In this document: in pieces, positions 1 through 5,366 of the stretch | Layout: each line of letters begins with the position of its first letter | Position numbering within the stretch: the first letter of the stretch is position 1 | DNA from: an uncultured Flavobacteriia bacterium | GTDB taxonomy: Bacteria > Bacteroidota > Bacteroidia > Flavobacteriales_D > Crocinitomicaceae | Assembly (NCBI GenBank): GCA_903887095.1 | Contig: CAISOQ010000014.1 | Coordinates: forward strand, 1-5,366 | Direction: 5' to 3' | DNA: 5,366 bases | Program-made: the position numbers and the translations under genes | The notes under the pieces: generated by a model | The model's database searches: none | What the model saw: the letters and a program-made list of their open reading frames with translations, nothing else | Told to the model about the DNA's origin: nothing

Positions 1-2
1 AA

Positions 3-881
3 GGGCTTTATAATTTTGCAATGGGCCCAATCAAACAACCATTTTACATAGAAGATGGAGGAACAATCTCATGGACTGGTGATCCTTACAACGCAACATT
101 AGATATTAAAACGTATTATGAAGTGTATGCAAACTTTTCAGAAATAGCGCCTGATCAACTTCAAAACAGCACCGCAGGAAGTAATCAAAAAGTACAATGT
201 TACCTTGGACTTACAGAGTCCCTCATGAAGCCAACCATTGGTTTTGATATCAAAGCTCCGAAAGCAGATGAGTCAGGAAAAGCGCTTATTTCAAGAATTA
301 CAGCTGATAAAGATGAATTGAACAGACAATTTTTCTCGTTGCTTTTGTGGAAGCGTTTTCAACCTTTGAGAGGGACAACTGCTGCAGGCGGATCCGCTGC
401 CATGGATCTGGTGTCAAATCAAATAAACTCCATGCTTTCGCAAGTCTCAAAGGATTACAAACTAAATGTTAATTTGGATGCTGATCAAGTTACAGGTGAA
501 AGCACCTATGAATTCGGGGTTTCAAAAGGTTTCCTTGACAACAGATTGATTTTAAATGGCAGTTTTGGTGTAGAAAATGTTTCCAATTCTAGTCAATCAA
601 CAAGTGCACTTGTAGGTGATGTTCGCCTCGAATATTTATTGAACGAAAGCGGCACTGTTCGCGTCAATGTTTTCAATGAATCAAATGATTATTCTGTCAT
701 ACAAGAAAAAAACCTAGGTCCATTTACACAAGGAGCTGGTATTCATTATCAAGAAGACTTCGATAATTTTGACAATTTCAAATTAGCGCAATATTTTCTC
801 GACATTTTCCGGTCAAAATCGACGAAGAAATACCCCGTGAAACGCAAAAAAAGGCAAACACCTATCCCATCAGAAGAATAA
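3..881 (+). CDS. tamB: TamB-like translocation/assembly module, C-terminal part (5' truncated by window edge)
   Basis: The reading frame is open from base 3, upstream of the first ATG at 21, and the protein homology continues across that ATG (GLYNFAM then GPIKQPF). This is therefore the 3' end of a longer gene and not a 286-residue protein. Numbered from the ATG at 21, residues 8-22 hold the FYIEDGGTISWTGDP motif typical of the TamB C-terminal (DUF490) domain in Bacteroidota. Further C-terminal hallmarks are the GFLDNRLILNGSFGVEN strand pair (about 170-186), DVRLEYLLNESGTVRV (about 200-215), the FNESND turn (218-223) and GPFTQGAGIHYQEDF (233-247). TamB proteins span the envelope as a long beta-taco and assist outer-membrane protein assembly or lipid transport, so the expected location is the periplasm with the C-terminus near the outer membrane. 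The last 20 or so residues are strongly basic (STKKYPVKRKKRQ). The family call is confident. The exact cargo in Bacteroidota is not settled. Confidence 0.88.
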   Translation, partial: GLYNFAMGPIKQPFYIEDGGTISWTGDPYNATLDIKTYYEVYANFSEIAPDQLQNSTAGSNQKVQCYLGLTESLMKPTIGFDIKAPKADESGKALISRITADKDELNRQFFSLLLWKRFQPLRGTTAAGGSAAMDLVSNQINSMLSQVSKDYKLNVNLDADQVTGESTYEFGVSKGFLDNRLILNGSFGVENVSNSSQSTSALVGDVRLEYLLNESGTVRVNVFNESNDYSVIQEKNLGPFTQGAGIHYQEDFDNFDNFKLAQYFLDIFRSKSTKKYPVKRKKRQTPIPSEE

Positions 882-957
882 TTTACAAAGCATTAATTTG
901 TCGTAGTACACTTATTCAAAGTTCGCAGAAACTCATATTCATCTAAAATCAATTCTG

Positions 958-965
958 TACATTTA
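958..965 (+). promoter_or_regulatory. possible -7 element for accC (weak)
   Basis: TACATTTA matches the Bacteroidota -7 consensus TAnnTTTG in seven of eight positions (final G to A). It lies 21 bases before the accC ATG, a spacing that would give a short 5' leader. No TTTG is visible at the -33 position. The rest of the 105-base gap between tamB and accC (882-986) shows no convincing terminator and no clear Shine-Dalgarno sequence. An AT-rich background produces such matches by chance, so this is tentative. Confidence 0.25.
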
Positions 966-986
966 CAACAATTCTTTAGGCCTTAG

Positions 987-2471
987 ATGAAAAAAGTACT
1001 TATTGCAAATAGAGGGGAGATTGCCAGAAGAGTAATCCGAACATTAAAAAAGATGAACATTGCCAGCGTGGCAATATTTTCAGATGCTGACAGAAACGCT
1101 CCGCATGTTTTGGAAGCCGATGAGGCAGTATATGTTGGCGCGAGTCCCTCATCTGAGAGTTACCTGAAACAGGACCTCATCATCCAATATTGTAAAGAAC
1201 TCAATGTCGACGCCATTCATCCAGGCTATGGTTTTCTTTCAGAAAATGCAGGTTTTGCCAGAAAACTGAAAGCTGAAGGAATTAAATTGATAGGACCTTC
1301 GCCAGAATCAATGGAAGTAATGGGTGACAAACTCAGTGCGAAACAAGCTGTAAAATCATTTAATGTCCCACTTGTTCCCGGAGTTGATGAAGCAATAAGT
1401 GATGTGAACGAAGCAATTAAGGTTGCCGAAGAAGTTGGTTACCCAATCCTCATCAAGGCATCAGCTGGAGGTGGTGGAAAAGGAATGCGTTTGGTTGAGC
1501 GATCTGAAGATTTTGCCGAACAAATGCGTTTAGCTCAAAATGAAGCCAGATCCTCATTTGGTGATGATGCAGTGTTCATTGAGAAATTTGTTACGAAACC
1601 CCGACATATCGAAATCCAAGTATTTGCTGACAGTCATGGGAATGTGGTGTACCTCTTCGAGAGAGAATGTTCCATCCAGCGACGTCACCAGAAAGTTGTT
1701 GAAGAAGCACCAAGCGCACTTCTTACCCCAGAATTAAGAAAAGAAATGGGCGAAGCGGCTGTTGCTGTTTGTAAGGCATGTAATTACGAAGGAGCAGGAA
1801 CTGTTGAGTTTCTTGTAGATGGAAATATGCGTTTTTATTTCCTTGAAATGAATACACGTTTGCAGGTAGAGCATCCTGTAACCGAAGAGATCACGAAGAC
1901 CGATTTGGTTGAATGGCAAATTAGGGTGGCTCGCGGTGAAAAATTACCGAAAACACAAGATGAATTGAGCATTCATGGACATGCCATTGAAGTACGCGTC
2001 TATGCGGAAGATACCCTAAATGGTTTTACGCCGGACATCGGAAACTTAAAAAGATACCGCATTCCGAGTGGAAGAAGCGTTCGTGTTGACGATGCATTTG
2101 TAGAAGGAATGGATATTCCAATCTACTACGACCCAATGATTGCAAAATTGGTGGTTTGGGGAAAAACGAGAGAAGAAGCTATCAACCGCACAATAAAAGC
2201 AATTGATGAATATCAGATCTCAGGATTAAAAACTACCCTGGATTTTGGCAAGTTTGTTTTGAAACACGAGGCCTTCCGTTCCGGTAATTTTGATACGAAC
2301 TTTATTAAACATTATTTCGAAGACCCCACTACAATGTATGTAGCAATGGAAGAAGAGTTAGATGCTCTTCAACATGGTATCAATCAGATTTGGGATTCGA
2401 TTAAAGAACGTGATAAAAAGGAGTTTGCATCGAGAGAAATAAGCAGTTCTTGGAAAAATGCCAGAATTTAA
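987..2471 (+). CDS. accC: biotin carboxylase subunit of acetyl-/acyl-CoA carboxylase
   Basis: This is a 494-residue ATP-grasp enzyme that carboxylates the biotin on a carrier protein using ATP and bicarbonate; a partner carboxyltransferase then passes the carboxyl group to an acyl-CoA. The N-terminal domain opens with KKVLIANRGEIARRVIR and includes HPGYGFLSENAGFA (78-91). The ATP-grasp domain has YPILIKASAGGGGKGM (152-167) and FLEMNTRLQVEHPVTE (285-300). By alignment to the E. coli enzyme the expected residues are present: K115, K157, H207, K236, E274, E287, N289, R291, Q293, E295 and R337. It starts at the first codon of the conserved N-terminus. It is about 45 residues longer than E. coli AccC (449), with a charged C-terminal tail ending in SSSWKNARI. 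The segment DLVEWQIRVARGE (306-318) resembles propionyl- or methylcrotonyl-CoA carboxylase alpha subunits more than E. coli AccC. There is no fused biotin carrier domain (no MKM-type biotinyl motif) and no accB or carboxyltransferase nearby, so its partners must lie elsewhere. Acyl-CoA specificity cannot be read from this subunit. Confidence 0.93.
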   Translation: MKKVLIANRGEIARRVIRTLKKMNIASVAIFSDADRNAPHVLEADEAVYVGASPSSESYLKQDLIIQYCKELNVDAIHPGYGFLSENAGFARKLKAEGIKLIGPSPESMEVMGDKLSAKQAVKSFNVPLVPGVDEAISDVNEAIKVAEEVGYPILIKASAGGGGKGMRLVERSEDFAEQMRLAQNEARSSFGDDAVFIEKFVTKPRHIEIQVFADSHGNVVYLFERECSIQRRHQKVVEEAPSALLTPELRKEMGEAAVAVCKACNYEGAGTVEFLVDGNMRFYFLEMNTRLQVEHPVTEEITKTDLVEWQIRVARGEKLPKTQDELSIHGHAIEVRVYAEDTLNGFTPDIGNLKRYRIPSGRSVRVDDAFVEGMDIPIYYDPMIAKLVVWGKTREEAINRTIKAIDEYQISGLKTTLDFGKFVLKHEAFRSGNFDTNFIKHYFEDPTTMYVAMEEELDALQHGINQIWDSIKERDKKEFASREISSSWKNARI

Positions 2472-2510
2472 TTTTAACGTTAGCGACAGACATCAAAATT
2501 CAATCAAAAC

Positions 2511-2540
2511 AATTCTCACTTTTATGGTGGAATTTTAATT
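2511..2540 (+). terminator. weak hairpin with following T-rich run after accC
   Basis: AATTCTCAC (2511-2519) can pair imperfectly with GGTGGAATT (2526-2534). The stem has one G-T wobble and one bulged C, and the loop is about seven bases (2520-2526). TTTTAATT follows, overlapping the stem base. An alternative longer-range pairing of AAAATTC (2495-2501) with GAATTTT (2530-2536) also exists. The stem is AT-rich and short, so this is at best a leaky terminator between accC and sucC. Confidence 0.25.
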
Positions 2541-2549
2541 GATAAACTA

Positions 2550-2557
2550 TACTTTTA
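2550..2557 (+). promoter_or_regulatory. possible -7 element for sucC (weak)
   Basis: TACTTTTA matches the Bacteroidota TAnnTTTG consensus in seven of eight positions (final G to A), the same deviation as in the candidate before accC. It lies 21 bases before the sucC ATG, also the same distance as at accC. No -33 TTTG is evident. The 107-base gap 2472-2578 holds nothing else recognisable and no Shine-Dalgarno sequence. Confidence 0.28.
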
Positions 2558-2578
2558 TCCATCAAAAAATTCAACTAG

Positions 2579-3790
2579 ATGAACTTACACGAATACCAAG
2601 GTAAATCGATTTTAAAAAGCTACGGCGTTGCAATTCAAGAAGGCGTTGTAGTAGACAAAGTGGAAGATGCTGTTGAAGCAGCTAAAAAATTAACTGAGCA
2701 GACAGGTACAAGTTGGTATGTTGTTAAAGCTCAGATCCATGCAGGTGGTCGTGGCAAAGGTGTCGTGCAGGAAACTGGTTCACATGGCGTTGTTCTTGCA
2801 AAAGGAATCGATCAAGTGGAAGAAAAAGTAAGCGGCATTCTTGGTGGTCACCTTGAAACAGCGCAGACGAATGGAAAGGCAAAAAAAGTAAACAAAGTGT
2901 TGATTGCTCAGGATGTTTACTATCCTGGTGAAGCGCAAACAGAAGAGTTTTACATGTCCGTTCTTTTGGATCGTGAAAAAGCAAGAAATGTAATTGTTTA
3001 TTCTACCGAAGGTGGAATGGACATTGAGCATGTTGCAGAACACACACCAGAAAAAATTCACAAAGAATTCATCGATCCACGTGTTGGAATTCAAGGTTTT
3101 CAAGCGAGAAAAATTGCTTTCAATCTAGGACTTTCAGGTGAAGCCTTCAAACAAATGACAAAGTTTGTTGTAGCGCTCTACTCAGCTTATGAAGGAATTG
3201 ATGCTTCGATGTTTGAGATTAATCCCGTTTTAAAAACTTCAGATAATAAAATCATTGCTGTTGACTCCAAAGTAACATTGGATGGAAACGGTTTGTTCCG
3301 TCATCCAGACTATTTGGCAATGCGCGACAAAACTGAAGAGGATCCAACAGAAGTGGAAGCAGACGAAGCAGGTTTAAATTTCGTTAAACTTGACGGAAAC
3401 GTTGGATGCATGGTCAATGGTGCTGGTTTAGCAATGGCAACGATGGATATCATTAAATTATCTGGCGGAAACCCTGCTAACTTCCTAGATGTAGGTGGAA
3501 CGGCAAATGCTGAACGTGTAGAAAAAGCATTCCATATCATCCTAAAAGACCCAAATGTAAAGGCTATTCTAATCAATATATTTGGTGGAATTGTTCGTTG
3601 CGACCGTGTAGCGCAAGGAGTTGTTGACGCATACAAAAACATGGGGTCTATTCCTGTTCCAATTATAGTGCGTTTGCAAGGAACAAATGCTGAAGAAGCG
3701 AAGAAATTGATTGATGAATCAGGTTTAAATGTTCATTCAGCAGTTCTTTTGCAAGAGGCAGCAGATAAAGTAAAAGAAGTATTGGCATAA
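2579..3790 (+). CDS. sucC: succinyl-CoA synthetase (ADP/GDP-forming), beta subunit
   Basis: This TCA-cycle enzyme subunit acts in the cytoplasm with SucD to interconvert succinyl-CoA + NDP + phosphate and succinate + NTP + CoA. The protein has 403 residues (E. coli SucC has 388) and starts with the family's usual MNLHEYQGK. The N-terminal ATP-grasp domain carries the nucleotide-binding KAQIHAGGRGKG (50-61). The magnesium ligands match the E. coli Asn199/Asp213 pair as N215 in EINP (213-216) and D229 in AVDSK (227-231). The C-terminal ligase domain has the glycine-rich GNVGCMVNGAGLAMATMD (273-290), GGNPANFLDVGGTA (296-309), INIFGGIVRCD (332-342) and VRLQGTNAEEA (364-374), the regions that contact the alpha subunit and the phosphohistidine. 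It is intact with no missing key residue. ATP versus GTP preference cannot be judged. sucD does not follow; a terminator does, so the alpha subunit is encoded elsewhere. Confidence 0.96.
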   Translation: MNLHEYQGKSILKSYGVAIQEGVVVDKVEDAVEAAKKLTEQTGTSWYVVKAQIHAGGRGKGVVQETGSHGVVLAKGIDQVEEKVSGILGGHLETAQTNGKAKKVNKVLIAQDVYYPGEAQTEEFYMSVLLDREKARNVIVYSTEGGMDIEHVAEHTPEKIHKEFIDPRVGIQGFQARKIAFNLGLSGEAFKQMTKFVVALYSAYEGIDASMFEINPVLKTSDNKIIAVDSKVTLDGNGLFRHPDYLAMRDKTEEDPTEVEADEAGLNFVKLDGNVGCMVNGAGLAMATMDIIKLSGGNPANFLDVGGTANAERVEKAFHIILKDPNVKAILINIFGGIVRCDRVAQGVVDAYKNMGSIPVPIIVRLQGTNAEEAKKLIDESGLNVHSAVLLQEAADKVKEVLA

Positions 3791-3814
3791 ACGCTCGTCT
3801 TATTAATAGAATTG

Positions 3815-3842
3815 AAGGCTCTCTATTCGGGGAGCCTTTTTT
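3815..3842 (+). terminator. strong intrinsic terminator of sucC
   Basis: AAGGCTCTC (3815-3823) pairs with GGGGAGCCTT (from 3830 to 3838). This forms nine base pairs including one T-G wobble, closed by a six-base loop TATTCG (3824-3829), and is followed by a run of six T (3837-3842). It begins 24 bases after the sucC stop, so the sucC transcript should end here, separating sucC from map. Confidence 0.9.
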
Positions 3843-3858
3843 AAATCGCTATTCTAAG

Positions 3859-3866
3859 TATCTTTG
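3859..3866 (+). promoter_or_regulatory. Bacteroidota-type -7 promoter element for map operon
   Basis: TATCTTTG is a perfect match to the Bacteroidota sigma-factor -7 consensus TAnnTTTG and is followed by CA as is common. The -33 position falls on the T-run of the sucC terminator (3837-3842), which is T-rich but lacks the G of TTTG. Transcription would start a few bases downstream (around 3872), giving a leader of about 20 bases to the ATG at 3894. It would drive map and the overlapping membrane-protein gene. Confidence 0.72.
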
Positions 3867-3893
3867 CAGCGCATGAATTTTTTCAACCGAAAC

Positions 3894-4673
3894 ATGATCA
3901 TTTATAAAACTCCCGCTGAAATTGAAATAATGCGTGAAGCGGCGCAGATTGTAAGTCGTACATTAGGAAAAATTGCTGAGGTAATTGAGCCGGGTATTAA
4001 CACATTAATGCTGGATGAATTAGCCGAGGATTATATTCGATCACAAAATGCAACACCTGGTTTTAAAGGAATGTATGGATTTCCTTATACACTTTGTATA
4101 TCTATTAATGAACAGGTTGTCCACGGCATGCCGAGTAAACGCATCTTACAAGAAGGAGATATTATCTCTGTAGATTGTGGAGCAGTATTTGAAGGGTTTT
4201 ATGGTGATCATGCCTATACTTTTGAGGTTGGAGAGGTAAACCCAGAGGTTAAAAAATTACTTGAAGTCACCAAAGAATGCCTTTATATTGGTATCGAACA
4301 ATGCACTATAGCTAACCGTATTGAAGATATTGGTTGGGCCATTCAACAGCATGCAGAAAAGCACGGCTATGGTGTTGTAAGAGATTTGGTTGGTCATGGA
4401 TTAGGCAGAAGCTTGCACGAAGATCCTCAAGTACCTAATTATGGTCGCCGTGGAAGAGGTAAGAAAATTCAAAATGGTTTGACCATTGCGATCGAACCGA
4501 TGATTAACATGGGAACCGAACGCGTTGCTCAACTGGAAGACAAATGGACAATCGTTACAGAAGATAATTTACCAAGTGCGCACTTTGAGCATGATGTTGC
4601 AGTGATAGATGGAAAACCTGTTATTCTTTCTACCTTCGATTACGTAGAAAAAGCACTCGCAGCTAAAAAATGA
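3894..4673 (+). CDS. map: type I methionine aminopeptidase
   Basis: This cytoplasmic dinuclear metalloprotease removes the initiator methionine from new proteins. From the chosen ATG the protein has 259 residues, close to E. coli Map (264), and begins MIIYKTPAEIEIMREAA, the usual family start. Longer readings from TTG 3864 or ATG 3873 are possible, but the TTG lies inside the -7 promoter element and ATG 3873 falls at the predicted transcription start, so ATG 3894 is preferred. The pita-bread fold ligands are all present: D94 in SVDCG, D105 in GFYGDHAYTF, H168 in VGHGLGRSLHEDPQVPNYG (166-184), E201 in AIEPM and E232 in HFEHDVAV. The catalytic H77 (EQVVHGMPS) and H175 are also present. These sit at a constant offset of minus three from the E. 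coli residues. There is no N-terminal zinc-finger extension. It is the first gene of a two-gene operon with the membrane protein that overlaps its stop codon. Confidence 0.95.
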   Translation: MIIYKTPAEIEIMREAAQIVSRTLGKIAEVIEPGINTLMLDELAEDYIRSQNATPGFKGMYGFPYTLCISINEQVVHGMPSKRILQEGDIISVDCGAVFEGFYGDHAYTFEVGEVNPEVKKLLEVTKECLYIGIEQCTIANRIEDIGWAIQQHAEKHGYGVVRDLVGHGLGRSLHEDPQVPNYGRRGRGKKIQNGLTIAIEPMINMGTERVAQLEDKWTIVTEDNLPSAHFEHDVAVIDGKPVILSTFDYVEKALAAKK

Positions 4674-5236
4674 CGAAAGAAGAACGCGCTATTGCGTTGA
4701 CACTTTTGATCAGTTTTCTTTACGGACTGGGTTTTCTTATCCAATCTGGAGTTTTTATTTTACCCATGCCGCTTTTCCCACTTTTTTCGTTAGTTGCGGG
4801 AGGGTACATTTGTATTTCAAATTTTCAAGTTTCACAAGTTTCTGCAGGACTATTTATAAGCGCTCTTTTCTTTAAATTCCTTCTTTCGACATTCTTTTTA
4901 ATGTTCGTTTTACGGGAACAGTCCTATATTTCATTTTTGAAAAGTGCGGTGCCTGAGGTTCTGAAATTACTTTATTACGCATTAATCATACTAGGCTGCT
5001 TAAAACTGCTTTTAAATGCCTTAACGAAAAGACGTTTGATTTATGCTATCACCTTCTTAGTTATTTTTTCTCTTGCCTTCCAATTAAAAGCACAGTATTT
5101 AATTGGAATTGGCTTTGTTTTCGTTTTCGTCCTAACAAAAATTGAAAAAGATGAACTGCAGGTGTTTGGACTTATCCCATTCCTTCTTGCCGTATTCGAA
5201 TTTTCAGAATGGGTGTTTACAGGATTTGTTAGATAA
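4670..5236 (+). CDS. uncharacterised multi-pass inner-membrane protein coupled to map
   Basis: I do not recognise this 188-residue protein. It is very hydrophobic, with six or seven likely membrane helices at about residues 7-24, 30-50, 58-80, 97-118, 122-137, 141-156 and 164-184. A short charged N-terminus (MTKEER) and a KRR cluster at about 120-122 could set topology. No signal peptide, catalytic motif or known transporter signature is visible. The start codon overlaps the map stop in an ATGA arrangement, which points to co-transcription and translational coupling with map. The stop TAA (5234-5236) lies within the region where a different reading frame begins to resemble a YHYH protein. If that region is a rearrangement or assembly join, the last few residues (about 180-188) may not be native. 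The gene is probably real given its length and the coupled start; its function is unknown. Confidence 0.75.
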   Translation: MTKEERAIALTLLISFLYGLGFLIQSGVFILPMPLFPLFSLVAGGYICISNFQVSQVSAGLFISALFFKFLLSTFFLMFVLREQSYISFLKSAVPEVLKLLYYALIILGCLKLLLNALTKRRLIYAITFLVIFSLAFQLKAQYLIGIGFVFVFVLTKIEKDELQVFGLIPFLLAVFEFSEWVFTGFVR

Positions 5237-5366
5237 TTATGGTTTGATAGCAGAAAATTCAAATGGGATTTATGCTTATTTCGTAACCATTGATGCTAAT
5301 TTAGAACCTGTATATCCGTTTGTATTAGGTTCGACTTATTATGGAACAGTTCAATCAGGAAATACA
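5220..5366 (+). CDS. YHYH-domain-like protein, internal/C-terminal fragment lacking its 5' end
   Basis: The frame with codons at 5220, 5223 and onward is open to the window edge and reads QDLLDNYG, then NGIYAYFVTIDANLEPVYPF (5262-5321), then VLGSTYYGTVQSGNT. This resembles the C-terminal part of YHYH-domain proteins, where an LDxxNG segment is followed by G-x-YAYFVT, then a YPY/F-x-x-G and a YYG motif. These are typically secreted proteins of unknown function. The frame is open back to a stop at 5133-5135, and the only upstream ATG (5151) gives residues that are plainly out-of-frame membrane-protein sequence without a signal peptide. The normal N-terminal part of about 100 residues or more is therefore missing, and no start codon can be assigned. 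It may be a pseudogene remnant, a deletion fusion or an assembly artefact. The family call rests on motif memory only. Confidence 0.55.

Noticed and set aside
893..900. TTAATTTG as a promoter -7 element for accC
   Set aside because: It breaks the highly conserved second position (A to T), has no -33 partner and lies 86 bases from the start codon.
973..986. Palindrome around AGGCCT just before the accC start
   Set aside because: Only a six-base perfect palindrome with imperfect flanks; too short to call an operator.
1540..1737. 65-codon + strand frame inside accC
   Set aside because: It lies wholly within the well-conserved ATP-grasp region of accC in another frame and resembles no known protein.
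1734..1919. 61-codon - strand frame opposite accC
   Set aside because: Antisense shadow of conserved accC codons, with no independent promoter or start signal.
2724..3103. Two overlapping - strand frames opposite sucC (2724-2984 and 2780-3103)
   Set aside because: Low-complexity, Phe/His/Cys-rich translations antisense to conserved sucC, consistent with shadows.
3310..3642. 110-codon - strand frame opposite the SucC ligase domain
   Set aside because: Antisense of the conserved glycine-rich SucC segments; its length is explained by the codon bias of sucC.
3864..3893. Upstream extension of map from TTG 3864 or ATG 3873
   Set aside because: The TTG overlaps the -7 promoter element, and the extra residues are not part of the usual Map N-terminus.
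5041..5262. 73-codon - strand frame opposite the membrane protein
   Set aside because: Antisense to the hydrophobic helices; Asn/Thr/Lys-rich composition with no recognisable motif.

Overview
The window reads as ordinary chromosomal DNA from a member of the Bacteroidota, probably of the Flavobacteriales type. The evidence is moderate-to-low GC content, a perfect Bacteroidota promoter -7 element (TAnnTTTG, here TATCTTTG) before map, start codons with no clear Shine-Dalgarno sequence, a TamB C-terminus of the Bacteroidota kind, and protein sequences with a Bacteroidota character. The assignment is an inference from these features; no database was consulted. All recognisable genes lie on the + strand.

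Layout. (1) 3-881: the 3' end of a tamB-like gene for outer-membrane biogenesis, cut by the left edge. (2) 987-2471: a stand-alone biotin carboxylase of the acyl-CoA carboxylase type (accC), complete with every catalytic residue checked. (3) 2579-3790: sucC, the succinyl-CoA synthetase beta subunit, followed by a strong intrinsic terminator (3815-3842). (4) 3894-4673: map, type I methionine aminopeptidase, with its own promoter directly behind that terminator. (5) 4670-5236: an unrecognised multi-pass membrane protein whose ATG overlaps the map stop (ATGA), so the two form a small operon. (6) 5220-5366: an in-frame stretch resembling the C-terminal part of a YHYH-domain protein. It has no 5' half and runs off the right edge.

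How the genes work together. Most are housekeeping genes. accC and sucC have a possible metabolic link: if this AccC serves a propionyl-CoA carboxylase, its product reaches succinyl-CoA by way of methylmalonyl-CoA, and SucCD then converts succinyl-CoA to succinate with NTP formation. This is inference, because neither the biotin carrier, the carboxyltransferase nor sucD is in the window. map removes initiator methionines and is unrelated to the other pathways.

No new defence system, mobile element, CRISPR array or RNA gene is visible. The most notable point is the right edge, where the membrane-protein stop codon sits inside the beginning of the YHYH-like reading frame. No room remains for the 5' part of that second gene, which suggests a deletion, a gene remnant or a chimeric assembly join.
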